From Euglena gracilis (Eukaryota > Euglenida > Euglenophyceae > Euglenales), in the NCBI GenBank assembly GCA_039621445.1, contig CP154956.1, forward strand, positions 52,872,806 through 52,936,805: DNA of 64,000 nt. Reading direction: 5' to 3'. The translations under genes and the position numbers were made by a program. Below, piece by piece: positions 41,201 to 50,757 of the stretch. The notes under the pieces were generated by a model. It had not been told where the DNA came from. It ran no database searches and saw only the letters and a list, made by a program, of their open reading frames with translations. Positions within the stretch are counted from its first letter, which is position 1. Each line of letters starts with the position of its first letter.

Positions 41201-41547
41201 GTAATTGTCCCCCCCCTAATTGGCTAATTGGGGGTCTGAAGGAGCCCGACCATTGGCCAAATAGGGGGGGGGTGAGGGTACTGCCTGATCTCCACTTCAC
41301 TCCCTCCCTCTCGAACCTACCCCTTTGTAAAGACCTCCGCCGTTCACTGAACTTCCTTATACGTACCAAACTCATTACCCACCTCCTTTGGTGCCCTTCA
41401 TCCCTCCAACCTGCTGACCCGATCTCCCGTTGGAACCTGTCCCCCCACTTATCACTTCCAAACCAATCTATTGAAGACCGATTCTCCTCTCTCTGTTGTT
41501 CCTTCCATCAATGCCGCCCCATCGGGATCCTCCACGGGTAACGGTGG

Positions 41548-41862
41548 GTGTGTTGTCCATTCCCATGTGTTCCCATGCTTCGCGGATCCTACGATCCCCG
41601 ATCCGCCAGATCCACGACAGGTAAATTAGGCATCGGCACTGCCCATCCCCTGTTCTGCAGTGTTTTTTTCACGACAGGAAGAGTTGGCGGACCGGCCGCT
41701 GCAGTTTCCGTTGCCACTATTACAGCTGCTGTTGTATATAGCGCATTACACAGCGCGAATTCACAATTTCAGCATCAAATTAGCGCAAATCGCTCTCTAA
41801 CTGTTGTGATGTTTTTCACTGCAGGCTCCCTCTCTTTTACCTATTGTATCAATTCTATATAA
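41548..41862 (+). other. dispersed repeat with short ORF, unknown
   Basis: The first 45 bp or so (TGTTGTCCATTCCCATGTGT) recur at 44059-44100, and 41589-41681 recurs around 30624-30683 and 31022-31060. A 104-codon frame (SVATITAAVVYSALHSANSQ) covers the segment but the repeated start makes a gene doubtful. Confidence 0.3.
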
Positions 41863-42140
41863 AAATCGTGGGCATAACCCGTATACCCCCCCCTTTATTG
41901 TCCCCCCCCCTTTATTGTCCCTGGGCCCCGGCCGACGGGGGGTTTTTTTGGCCCAGCCAATGAAATTCCTTTGGTACCCCTTTATTGTCCCCCCCCCTTT
42001 ATTGTCCGGTCGGGCCTCCCGGGGGCAGGTCGGTGGGACAATAAGGGGGGGGGGGTACAGGCCGTATAACGGGTCAAGGGCGCCGTAGGCGCCCTTGACC
42101 CGTTATACGGCCTGTATACGGGTTATAGCCCACGATTTTT
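41861..42140. repeat. long palindrome split by a transposon insertion
   Basis: Without 41887-42058 the segment is an inverted repeat with arms of about 52 bp (AAAAATCGTGGGC outward, GTCAAGGGCGCC inward) around a GTA centre at 42085-42087. The only mismatch seen is one base near the outer end. Confidence 0.85.
41887..42055. mobile_element. CTTTATTGTCC TIR element, copy 2
   Basis: 169 bp, C tract plus TTTATTGTCC at left and GGACAATAAG plus G tract at right. TAC is duplicated at 41884-41886 and 42056-42058. Insertion into an otherwise matching palindrome arm proves the ends independently. Confidence 0.85.
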
Positions 42141-42242
42141 CTGTAACCGTTAATTAAGAGGCCCGGCGACTGCCCTGTATTTCGTTGATGTGCTTCACGC
42201 CATGCTTTAGGGTACTTTTGGGGCGATTTTTTGCCCAAAATT

Positions 42243-42345
42243 TTCTAAAAATCCTATTCACAAAATACAGCCTGTATTTCGTGAATACCCAATTCACGAA
42301 TACAGCCTGTATTCGTGAATTGAAAATAACGCCCTGTATTCCGGG
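42243..42345. repeat. palindromic cluster ACAGCCTGTATT
   Basis: ATTCACGAATACAGCCTG and its inverse alternate (CAGGCTGTATTCGTGAAT), giving arms of 20-30 bp. Confidence 0.8.
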
Positions 42346-42461
42346 AATAGAAACCAAAATGTAAAAACATTGTCCAGGTGACCTGGAACACATTGATAAC
42401 CCACCCCTGGTCCTGGAAAATGAGATATGAGTGTAAGGCCAAATTATTGGGGGGCACTTTG

Positions 42462-42506
42462 GGGGGGGGGACCGGGCGCCGAAGGCGCCCGGTCCCCCCA
42501 CAATGG
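42462..42506. repeat. hairpin with GAA/TTC loop
   Basis: GGGACCGGGCGCC, GAA, GGCGCCCGGTCCC: 13-bp or longer perfect stem beside G and C tracts. Confidence 0.9.
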
Positions 42507-42600
42507 CCCACAAAGGCCCCCACAATGCTTGACCTTGCACTGATTTTCGATTTAGAGCAAAAAGTGCTATTTTGCACCTTCACACTGTGTTTCTCCTCAG

Positions 42601-42865
42601 TCTGTTCTCTTGAAAATGGTGCAGAAAGCGGCAAACACCATGGACAGAATGTTGCCACAACTCCAAAAGTTGCTGAATTTTTGGCTACAATTAAGCAAGT
42701 TGGCAGAAAAGAAAGAACCCTGCTGTTGACCCCCTGCAAGGTAACCTTCTGGTGGAAGCTACCAAAAAGAAAGCGTCCGGGACGGAAAGGACAGAGCAAT
42801 CCGCATTCGTTCACCTCCTTGAATCCGAGGAGGTGTGCAATGAGCTTGGCGCTGTCTACAACTAA
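42601..42865 (+). pseudogene. candidate terminal exon of an unknown gene, one frameshift
   Basis: A pyrimidine-rich acceptor (TGTGTTTCTCCTCAG) precedes 42601. The frame then reads LLKMVQKAANTMDRMLPQLQ, KLLNFWLQLSKLAEKKEP, and after a one-base shift at about 42722 continues NLLVEATKKKASGTERTEQS and VHLLESEEVCNELGAVYN to a stop at 42865. The residue mix is protein-like and helical, but no domain is recognised. Confidence 0.3.
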
Positions 42866-43624
42866 CTGGACACTTTCCTTTGTGCGTGGGTGGCCTGGTT
42901 GATTGATCCACCACTGTTGTTTCAAAAAAAAACGCCGCCTTGTGTCTGCCGCCCCCACGTGTGCCAGATGTGGTGTGGTCGTTCCCCCTCGCTCCCCGTG
43001 TCGTGATATGAACCAAGTGCAGTGTGACGTTTGTTCCCTTTCATACCACTGGCATTGTGTATATTAATGCCATAGCCCAAACATGGGTCATGGGTGTGTC
43101 ATTCGTGCAAACCTCGTTAGCTTTCCCCGCGTTAATACACGGCATTTTGCTGTCTGACATTGCACCAGTTGTGCACCGCCTTCATTTGTCACCCAGGATA
43201 TGCCATTCAATTTTCTTTTGCTTTGTGCATTTGGTTTTTTTCTGAATCACTTCAGATGATGTGATGCAAGGAGGTTTCTAGTTTCAGGAGCTGTCTTTAA
43301 ACACAAAAAAAATCGAATTCACAAAATTATCTGCTGTCGCAGGAGGAGCAGTACAAGCAAAAAAGGTGTTGGTGCTGGGGTACAAGAAGCCCAGGGGAGG
43401 GCAACCAGGCCTTTTCCTAAACCCCCCCACTGCCGGAAGGGACGCCAAGCCGGACTCCCCCCTCCAACCACTCCCCCAAAAGGAGGGCCTTCGGTCTCCG
43501 GGAAAAATTCCTACGTGGAAGGGGAGTATCCCGAACCTACCGCTCTCCCCAGAGCCCATCGCGCCTACCCCCCACCCCGCCGGTACCTCCTCACGGACCC
43601 CCGGCTGTGAAGGCTGGGCAAAAA

Positions 43625-43960
43625 CAAGATCGTTCGGGAAACTGGTAGCAGAGGTTGATTCCCGAGGAAGGGGAGTGTGGCCGGTTCGAGTCCGGCCAAC
43701 TACCCCAAGCGAACACGGGCGCACCACCTGGCGGTAATCGGGCGACAGCCCAGGGTCGAGACCGGAGAAGGCCCTGCAGGCGGCACGCCTTATTATCGCC
43801 ACCGGTACCCGAGTGGATCTGGCACTCGGTTGTGGTCCCAAAGATCCCGGTTCGAGTCCCGTCGGGTACCCCCACGGGGGCAAAAAGAAAGGCCCGACCG
43901 GAGAGAAAGAGGATTCGATCCTACGCCCCAGGCAACAGCCGTGGAACTGAAGTACACTCT
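43625..43960 (+). other. tRNA-like B-box cluster
   Basis: Two perfect B boxes GGTTCGAGTCC (about 43683 and 43850) and two weaker versions (near 43753 and 43911) occur within 240 bp. At 43805-43871 a tRNA-like unit has a 7-bp acceptor-type stem GGTACCC/GGGTACC and a D-like stem AGTG/CACT, but the anticodon and T stems do not pair properly. The first unit has a perfect T arm (GCCGG-TTCGAGT-CCGGC). They may be decayed tRNAs or tRNA-derived SINE heads. The long minus-strand ORF over them is an artefact. Confidence 0.35.
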
Positions 43961-44125
43961 CTACCCCACCTCACCTTGCCACTGATGCTCCATCGTGCCT
44001 CCGCTGAGGTGTTTTGTACAATATCTGACCACCTAAGAACGTTGCCGCCACCTTCGGGTGTGTTGTCCATTCCCATGTGTTCCCATGTTTCGCGGATCGT
44101 GCCATTTCTGCAGAGCAATGTCCAG

Positions 44126-44554
44126 GGAGGTTAGGCAGGGGTGGGGGGGCTGTGGACCCCCCCCCCCCCCGGTGAAGTTCACCGGTGAACATTCACTGGG
44201 GGGGGGGGTACTTTCGGCGGTGAAGTTCACCGGTGAAGTTTTTGATGGTTGGGGGTGAAATTTTAATGGGCAAAATTTTGCTCCTTTCCTCTCAAAATGG
44301 TCATTTTGAGGTTGATGCTTCATGGAATTTTATCGAAATTTCCGAAAACTTGCCCAAAATGTCATTTTTTGGCCATTTTTGGCCAAAAAAGTGCTCTCTT
44401 GGTGAACTTCACCGGTGAAGTTCACCGATGGGTTAGGCAGAGGGGGGAGGGGGGTTTTCCGGGACCCCCCCGGTGAACTTTCAAACAGTGAACTTCACCA
44501 TAGGGGGAGGGGGAGGGGGTCAAAATGACCAAAGTCTACTATTGCCTGATCTCC
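44126..44554. mobile_element. GGAGGTTAGGCAG MITE, copy 2
   Basis: 429 bp. Ends GGAGGTTAGGCAG and TTGCCTGATCTCC. CAG is duplicated at 44123-44125 and 44555-44557. The interior has GGTGAAGTTCACCGGTGAAC palindromes and a core with TTTGGCCAAAAAAGTGCTCT, and a second GGGTTAGGCAG block near the 3' side. Confidence 0.88.
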
Positions 44555-44614
44555 CAGGACGCCCTTTTCAACCTCCTGTCCACAAACGGCCAAAGTGGGG
44601 GGGTTGAGCCCCCG

Positions 44615-44690
44615 CGTCCCCCCCGCGTCCCTCCCCCGCGTCCCCCCCGCGTCCCCCTCCCCCGCGTCCCCCCCGCGTCCCACTTTGGAA
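44615..44690. repeat. CCCCGCGTCC short repeats
   Basis: CCCGCGTCCC occurs six times within 75 bp. Confidence 0.8.
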
Positions 44691-44869
44691 CCAAAATTTT
44701 GTTCTCGAGACAAAAGAAAAACACCAGTGAGAGCTTGAACATAATCTTTTTTGAAAGGGAATTTTGTTGGGATATTCTTATTGACTTTTTAGGGGACAAG
44801 ATTTTTGGGGGGTGTTCCCCCCGTGCAAGGCGGGATTGAAGTTGAGGATTTCAAAAAAAGTTCAACCTC

Positions 44870-44925
44870 AATGTCAACGACCTCAACCTCAACCTCAACC
44901 TCAATGTCCAAAATTCAAAAAAAAT
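44870..44925. repeat. AACCTC hexanucleotide repeats
   Basis: CAACCT units in tandem, seen again at 45460-45505. Simple sequence. Confidence 0.85.
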
Positions 44926-45024
44926 TAACTCACAAAAAGCATGGGTTGGAACATCTCCTCTTCTGAAACCGTGTTTGGGCCGATTTCGAGACTTTAAAAG
45001 TCTTAAATCTTCGCCCCAAACACG

Positions 45025-45155
45025 GTTTCAAACAAGAACAGTGTTTTGGGCCAAGGTTTTAGGGGGGCCCAGGGGCGACCACGGCGCCTTCGGCGCCGCG
45101 GTCCCCGCCCCTGGGCTCCCCCTAACTCTTGGCCCAAACACAGTTCTTGACACAA
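45025..45155. repeat. long hairpin with TTC loop
   Basis: Outer arms AAGAACAGTGTTTTGGGCCA and its near inverse TGGCCCAAACACAGTTCTTG; inner arm GGGGCGACCACGGCGCC-TTC-GGCGCCGCGGTCCC. Confidence 0.82.
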
Positions 45156-45789
45156 AAACCTTCCTCAGGGCTGTGGTTGGGGGTTGTATGCTGGCACACA
45201 ATTGTCGTGTGTTGTATGTGTCCGCCTGTTGAGGTCCACTGGGCTTCCAGGCAAGTTTGACAGCTTTTATGTCAATTTACAACATATGTGGGTGGAAACA
45301 AGAAAAAGTAGTGGGGTGCCGAAAAAAAACTTGAAATAAGTGACCAATTGCCCAAATTTTTGAAAAAATCCAGGTAATTTGCCTCTCTTTGTAACACTCT
45401 TTTTTTTTATTTTCCTTTGGATTTTGGCATTGAGGTGACATTGAGGAAAGATGGACGTTGGAAAACCTCAACCTCAACCTCAACCTCAATACCTCAACCT
45501 CAATCCAGCCTTGCCCCGTGACCCCCCGTGACCCCCCCCCCCCGTGATCCCCCGGTGACACGACCTAAAGATCCTTTTCGGCCAAAAATGTTCGGAAACA
45601 AATTTTGTTGGTGATGCCTATTTTGATAAATTTTTGAGGGAGGTTCCTAATCTTGAGGCATATATTTTTCAAATTTGGGATAGTGATTCCTAATTTGGTG
45701 TCAAAATTCTTATATCAGGTGTGGGGATGTCTAGGGGGTCGGCACACCCCTCCCCCCCCTCACCGACGCCCTCGCCAGGCTCCCGGATC

Positions 45790-46048
45790 TGGCCTGGGGG
45801 GGTAGTGGGGGTCGACCATGGTCACTCTCGGTCGCTATGGGTAATTCCTACCGGGATTTGTTTCACCTTTTTTGCCATGTAGCGGCGTAGGCAATTGTTC
45901 CAGGGCTCTAAAATAACAAAATCCCTTGTGTGTGTAATGCCTTTTGCATGTATGTTGCGACAATTTGCCCGGTTAAACACTTTTTGACATTCACAAGCCC
46001 ACGACCGAGAGCAACCGAGAGCGACCATGGTCGCTCTCGGTCGACTCG
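45790..46048 (+). mobile_element. GTCGACCATGGTCG element, copy 1
   Basis: Matches 55908-56166 in inverted orientation. The ends carry GGGGGTAGTGGGGGTCGACC and GAGCGACCATGGTCGCTC. The interior shares GTAATTCCTACC, GCCATGTAGC, AGGCAATTGTTCCAGG and CTTTTTGACATTCACA. It is followed directly by a 163-bp satellite unit. Confidence 0.7.
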
Positions 46049-46210
46049 AAAACCCCTTTTCCGGGTCCAGGAGGCCAAAAAACATCGTTTCGGGCAAAAA
46101 AATTTTTCGATTTTTTTCGACTTTTTTGACCCGGTTTTGGCCCGAAGTCAATGGGTCGGCGGCCCAAAACGGGGCGCTGGCGGGTCGAAAAACGCTCATT
46201 TTCGGCCCCA
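46048..46210 (+). repeat. 163-bp satellite, single unit
   Basis: Same words as the blocks at 38.6 and 40 kb, including AAAACATCGTTTCGGGCAAA and CAATGGGTCGGCGGCCC. Confidence 0.88.
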
Positions 46211-46292
46211 CTGCCCCCCCCCCCAGGATATAGCAACCCCCCCCCCTCGCCACACCATTTTACCCCCTCCCCCCCCCTTTTCAGACCCCCTC

Positions 46293-46704
46293 GGAGGTTA
46301 GGCAGGGTGAGGGGGGGCTGTGACCCCCCCCGGTGAAGTTCACCGGTGAACATTCACCGGGGGGGAGGGGGGGTACTTTCGGCGGTGAACTTCACCGTTT
46401 TGATGGTTGGGGGTGAAATTTTCATGGGCAAAATTTTGCTCCTTTCCTCTCAAAATGGTCATTTTGAGGTTGATGCTTCATGGAATTTTATCGAAATTTC
46501 CGAAAGCTTGCCCAAAATGCCATTTTTGGCCATTTTTGGCCAAAAAAGTGCTCTCTTGGTGAACTTCACCGGTGAAGTTTACCGATGGGTTAGGCAGAGG
46601 GGGGGGAGGGGGTTCGGGACCCCCCGGTGAACTTTCAAACGGTGAACTTCACCATAGGGGGGGGGAGGGGGGTCAAAATGACCAAAGTCTACCGCCTGAT
46701 CTCC
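46293..46704. mobile_element. GGAGGTTAGGCAG MITE, copy 3
   Basis: 412 bp. Ends GGAGGTTAGGCAG and CGCCTGATCTCC. CTC is duplicated at 46290-46292 and 46705-46707. The body is collinear with copy 2. Confidence 0.88.
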
Positions 46705-47380
46705 CTCGCCACGCCATGTCAGGCCCGCCAAAGAAAATTTTCTTGGCAAACCCCCGCGCCCCCCCCCCCCCCCATCCGGGACCCCCTCGCCACGCCAAAG
46801 CCCCCCCCCCAGCCGGACCCCTCGCCACGGCGTGCCGACCCCCCCCCCCTAATTTATGGATTTCCCCCCCCCAAGAATTCGTCTTCGGTTATTCCTAATT
46901 TGGCCACCGAAAATGTGTTGATCCCCGTGACCCCCCCCCATGACCCCCCGTGCCCCGAACCACCTCCTTGGCCATTTTTGGGTGTGAATGGACGCCGGGC
47001 AGAACAAGGAGACGGTAATGCCTTGTAAAACTTCATTTTAAAAAACGTCTTTTGTTGCCTTTTAAAAAAAAAACGGAAAACTTTTTTTTAAAAAAACGCC
47101 AGCTCTGGTCATGGTACCTTGAATGGTGGTGCCCGTGTCCCCAACACCCCCTGGGGGTGTACCCCCCGCGACCCCCCCCCGACCCCCCCCGCGACCCGCA
47201 CATGGAGTGTTTCCGCGTCCCAGTGGGAGCCAAAAAATGGCACTAATTAGGAATTGGCAACCGAATTAGGCAGCAAAATTGCCAAAAATGTGTGATAAAT
47301 TCCTAATTGGATCTGTTTTTGGAAAAAAGTTCTAAAAATAGGTCACATATGACGTTGTATGTGAGGTCACACTAGTCACA
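46705..47380. other. no confident gene
   Basis: Mostly C tracts, A/T tracts and CCCCGTGACC/CGCGACC words. Short Pro-rich ORFs here follow the tracts and are not supported. Confidence 0.45.
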
Positions 47381-47429
47381 AGTGACCCGTCAAAACTGTC
47401 ATGTTCCCCCCGCGAACCCCCCGCGACCC

Positions 47430-48300
47430 CCCCGCGACCCCGCCCGCGACCCGTACGCCCCCAGTGTCCAGCGCGAAGTACCGGTGCCCAACCAGCCGGA
47501 TACCTCTGTCCGGCCCGCCGACCTGTTGCTCGCCACATGGCACGATGGCAAGCCAACGGATGTAGACATCACTGTCGCACACGGCTGGCAAGCAGCAGAG
47601 ATGAGCGGCTCCAGGGAACGCTGGAGGACCTTTCTCAAACGATGGGAACAGGCCAAACACACCAAGTACGACACCCCGTGTCGCAACGGCGGCTGGGTCC
47701 GGAGAGCACCAAGTTACTGGCAAGAATGATGAAGTGGACCACGGCCTGGGACCAAGGCCATGTCCGCCATAGTGGGCCGGCCTGTTTTTTTTTGACGTTG
47801 TTTTTTTTGTTTTTTTTAATTCTAACAGTGTTTTTTTTAAAAAAAAACAAAAAAAAAACGCCCGCTGGGTTTGCATGGAAAATTTTTGAATGAAAATTTT
47901 CAATCATTTTTGGCAACTTCTGGGTAATTTCTGCCAAGAACTTCCTTCCACAAAAATGAAAAAAGTCATAAAATTCCATTTTTGTTGCATTTTGGGATGT
48001 TTTTGAACATTTTTTGGCAGTTTTTGGACTGAGTAGGATTCAAAGTATGGTTTGGGAGTTTCATAACGAGTTTTTTCAATGAAATTTTCCTTTTGTTTTT
48101 TTTTGATGTTTTTTTTACTGTTTTTTTTAAAAAAAACACGTTGTTTTTTTTTTTAAAAAAAAACAAAAAAATGCCCACTATGATGTCCGCTCCACACGAC
48201 AGGCAGAAAGCTGCCAGTTGCTGGCGCTGGCCCTGTTCCGCCAAGTCGCAGAGATGTTGCGCCCCAAGCACTTCCTCCGTTGAGCAGCCGGAGAGAACCA
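47430..48300 (+). pseudogene. LINE C-terminal part with RPADLL...DVDITV box, split by a MITE
   Basis: The frame 47430-47729 contains SVRPADLLLATWHDGKPTDV, DITVAHGWQ and RWEQAKHTKYDTPCRNGGW, the usual C-terminal segment of a LINE group whose RT carries AGGPDGLRPQHL-like words; the PAD...DVxV box resembles a restriction-like nuclease core. After removal of the MITE at 47768-48182 the reading continues to LLALALFRQVAEMLRPKHFL. Frameshifts are present. The RT part of a related LINE is at 52.4-55.6 kb. Confidence 0.6.
47768..48182. mobile_element. hAT-like MITE with 8-bp duplication
   Basis: Termini CATAGTGGGC and GCCCACTATG. The 8-bp duplication ATGTCCGC flanks it (47760-47767 and 48183-48190). 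The interior has paired T and A runs and TTCATAACGAGTTTT. An 8-bp duplication with CA..TG ends fits hAT elements. A partial second copy in inverse orientation is at 62518-62750. Confidence 0.85.
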
Positions 48301-48330
48301 ACCGAGATGTGACACCCGACTCTCCGTGTA

Positions 48331-48532
48331 ACCCCCCCCCCTTTATTTGACCCCCCCCTTAATTGAGCATTTGGGTCCGGGGAAATTTTTTTTTCGTGCG
48401 CCGAAGGCGCCAAAATTTTTTTTTGCCCTATTTCTAACGGAATTTTTGACCCCCCCTTATTTGACCCCCCCTTATTTGAGATTTTGGGGGGTCCTTTGGC
48501 CCGTGGGTGTGCTCAAATAAAGGGGGGGGGGT
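48331..48532. mobile_element. CTTTATTTGA TIR element
   Basis: C tract plus TTTATTTGA at the left and TCAAATAAA plus G tract at the right; GTA is probably duplicated on both sides. The centre has GCGCCGAAGGCGC. Confidence 0.65.
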
Positions 48533-49847
48533 AGCACCGTCCGAAAGACCAGCCGGGGCACGGCCCATACCCCAAGCAGGTGGTGGCCAAACAGGCCACC
48601 CCAACGAAGAGCAACCGGAACGCATGTAGCCAACACCGGGACAAATGCAGAAGGGACAGTCACCCCGAAACCGCAGTCAGCCTTAGTGCGGGACAACACG
48701 CCCCCTGACGCTGCCGCTATGCCCCCGGCCCTCAAAGCCTCGTACCCTGGCCCATGCCTGGCCAATTACGGGTCCACCTGACCTCTCACCCCCGGACCAT
48801 GGGCCCAGCCCATCTGTACATAACCTCCACCCTAGTCTCAGAAATCCAGTAGGCAGTGCCACTGGTCGGTGAACTCGGTTCGCCCCACCACCGTTCGTCA
48901 TACAACTACTGAGCAACCCAGGAGAATGCAGGCAGGAGGCAGGTAGTACCGGTGCAATTTCAACACTCGTTCATGCGCTCCCAGTGGGAAAGCCGAGCCC
49001 TGCTGCCCGCCTTATTGCTTGCAGGGGCTCTTTTCCCTGTTTTGCTGCAACCTGGAAGTACAACTCCTTGCCATGCTGCTGCAGGGGATACCCTCCCTGA
49101 TGCCTAGTGAGTAGTGAGGTGAGCACCTTGGGCCCAATGCTTCCACTTCTCCCCTTTTTCTTCTCCTTCAAGGGCTTCTCAAGGGTGGGGCAGGGGTGAG
49201 TGGCCTGCGGCTGCCGCACGTGAAAGCCTAAGTGTAAGTAGTCTACCCCAACAGGACTCAGCCGGACCACCCTTTTAAGCCATTTATAAGCCATTTCTGC
49301 TAAGCACCTCCACGAGTGTCTATTTTTTTTTTTCGTCTGCATATCATGTCGGACAAGTGAAAGCCCCACCGGGTTGTAGCTTGAAGCTCCGAGTTCGACA
49401 ACTTGTGACAATCCATGAGAAGGCGTTGGAGCAGGGACAACAAAGAGTTTTCCACACATTGGAATTCCACACAACAGTTGGAACCCCACAGGGGACCCAC
49501 AAGGCCCAGGGTTCATCCTTTTATGGAGAACGCCTATCAAAAAGAACAGGGCAAAAGAAGTCCACAATTCTTCCCAAACGTGCAGAACCTTGTATTTGAG
49601 AACATTGCATCTTTACCAGGTGGGTTGTCGTCGGACACACTGGACAGGGGGGGGGAGGTGAGAGGCAACGTCATGGGGTGATTCCCAGTGAGCCGGCAAC
49701 GCCTCTGTCCGCCCCGCTGCCAGAGGGGCATAGGGGCGGCGGTCTCGGGAAACACACGCGCCGTATGCCAGGAGGGTCAACCCTGTACAGCCGCTGCATC
49801 AGAGGTCAGGGGTTCAGCTGCAGAGGTGGGGGAGATGTTTACAAAAT
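48533..49847. other. unassigned coding-like sequence
   Basis: No family is recognised. A minus-strand frame 48971-49567 (198 codons, for example AYKWLKRVVRLSPVGVDYLH) and a plus-strand frame 49415-49681 (SPQFFPNVQNLVFENIASLP, ending at a possible donor CCAG|GTGGG) overlap, so at most one is real. Composition is balanced here, unlike the tract-rich surroundings. Confidence 0.3.
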
Positions 49848-50345
49848 GGCCCGAAATGGCCCAAATTGGCCAAAAAACGCCCGTATCTCGGGCTGGGCGG
49901 TGAGTTGCGGGGAAACCAAAATCCCAGTAGATAGAGCGTTCCAAGGGCTTCAATTTAGGTCTCCGGACATTTCCTTTGATTTTGCATCATTTTCGAGAAA
50001 TTTTGAAAACATTGGTTTTTTGACCCGGGGGGCGCTCATCCAGGGGGGGCGGGAAAATCCTACCGAGTTTGGACCCCTTCGCGCGTGAATAACTCGGGCC
50101 TGGCGGGGAGTTGGGGGTCAAACCCAGGTGATTCGGAAACTAGAAATCCAGTCGCTCGCGACTGAAAAAAAAAATTCTGGGAACCGGGCCGGGATCATGG
50201 TGATAATCCGTCGGTTCTCCTGGTGGCCCCGACCCGGGGGGGGGGGGGGGGGGGGGGGCGGGGGGGGGGCCGAGGGGGGGGTTTCGCCGGTGGTAAGCTT
50301 CGCTCTTACCCATAAAGGGATAAGAGCTCAGCGACCCCCCTCTAT
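49848..50345 (+). repeat. 500-bp dispersed repeat, copy 2
   Basis: Collinear with 40320-41030 without the internal duplication. It ends with a G tract of more than 20 and GTAAGCTTCGCTCTTACCC. Confidence 0.88.
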
Positions 50346-50757
50346 TTGTCCCCCCCCCCCTAATTGGCCAGAGCCCAGGTGGCCAATTAGGGGGGGGGTT
50401 ACTCATTTCAAAGGAAAATGCCCTTATTCGGGTGTTTTACGGTGTTCACAACTATGAAGGACGGGGTCCAGGTGGCCAATTGGGGGGGTTAGGGGTACCC
50501 CCCCTAATTGTCCCCCACCATTCGGATTGAGCATGGTGTTGGGCCAACAACTCTCATTGGCTCAGTGCCTCGGACATGCAGTACCCGGCCATGGCACACC
50601 AACCGTGCAATCTGGATTAAATAAACATCTGTAATTATTCGACATGCAAAAAGCAAGACCAGAAGTTCAAACAATTACGCAAGAGCTTTTGGGAAGACCC
50701 AATGAGCCAGCGAGGCTAGAATACATATACCAAAACCAAAGAAAGCAGACATACTAA
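50346..50757. other. no gene; CCCTAATTGGCCA hairpin elements
   Basis: C tract plus TAATTGGCCA and inverse copies (TGGCCAATTAGGGG) at 50350-50398 and 50470-50510, the same words as at 37475-37600 and 41208-41270. The rest is unassigned. Confidence 0.5.

Larger units (their letters stand above)
37457..41278. mobile_element. 3.8-kb element nested in the GGAGG element
   Basis: Left end CCTCACCCCCCCTATTTGG; the right end is the inverse (CCAAATAGGGGGGGGTGAGG). TAC is present on both sides (37454-37456 and 41279-41281). The unfilled site is seen in copy 2 as GTCTACTATTGCC and in copy 3 as GTCTACCGCC. Inside are TAATTGGCTAATTGGGG repeats, a 163-bp satellite, the 19-bp minisatellite, a copy of a 500-bp dispersed repeat and a TTTATTGTCC element. 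There is no transposase frame. Confidence 0.65.
37038..41293. mobile_element. GGAGGTTAGGCAG element, copy 1, carrying a nested element
   Basis: Left terminus GGAGGTTAGGCAG, right terminus CTGCCTGATCTCC (imperfect inverse). ACT is duplicated at 37035-37037 and 41294-41296. The body matches copies 2 and 3 (44126-44554 and 46293-46704) except that 37457-41278 is an added element. The host sequence is RNase H; removal restores SLHLLSH to FTPSLSNL in frame. Confidence 0.8.
32620..41541 (+). pseudogene. retroelement gene with 2A-like motif, RT and RNase H, cut into segments by insertions
   Basis: The coding segments are 32620-33341, 33514-33790, 35528-35967, 36290-37037 and 41294-41541. The first has a 2A-like box GDIQPNPGP (32845-32871). 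RT follows with motif A ATIDLTNFFWSLHL, motif B-like CLPFGWNMSPILAQ and motif C YDDILVLS (preceded by a stop codon), then WLGKVFNL. RNase H follows with FIDAAITTEG, HTELLALEQAVHFAHNTG and GDNLSSLHLLSH, and after the largest insertion WCPSSLQPADPISRW. I cannot place it in a family: the RNase H end resembles DIRS, while the 2A-like box is common in LINEs. In-frame stops at about 33061, 35820 and 36345 show it is dead. Confidence 0.65.

Noticed and set aside
42254-42958. 234-codon minus-strand ORF as host gene
   Set aside because: It runs through hairpin elements and G tracts; the plus-strand exon candidate in the same place has a splice acceptor and a better residue mix.
43284-43883. 199-codon minus-strand ORF as a protein gene
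   Set aside because: It is antisense to the tRNA-like boxes; such sequence commonly yields open frames with Arg/Thr/Gly-rich translations. No domain.
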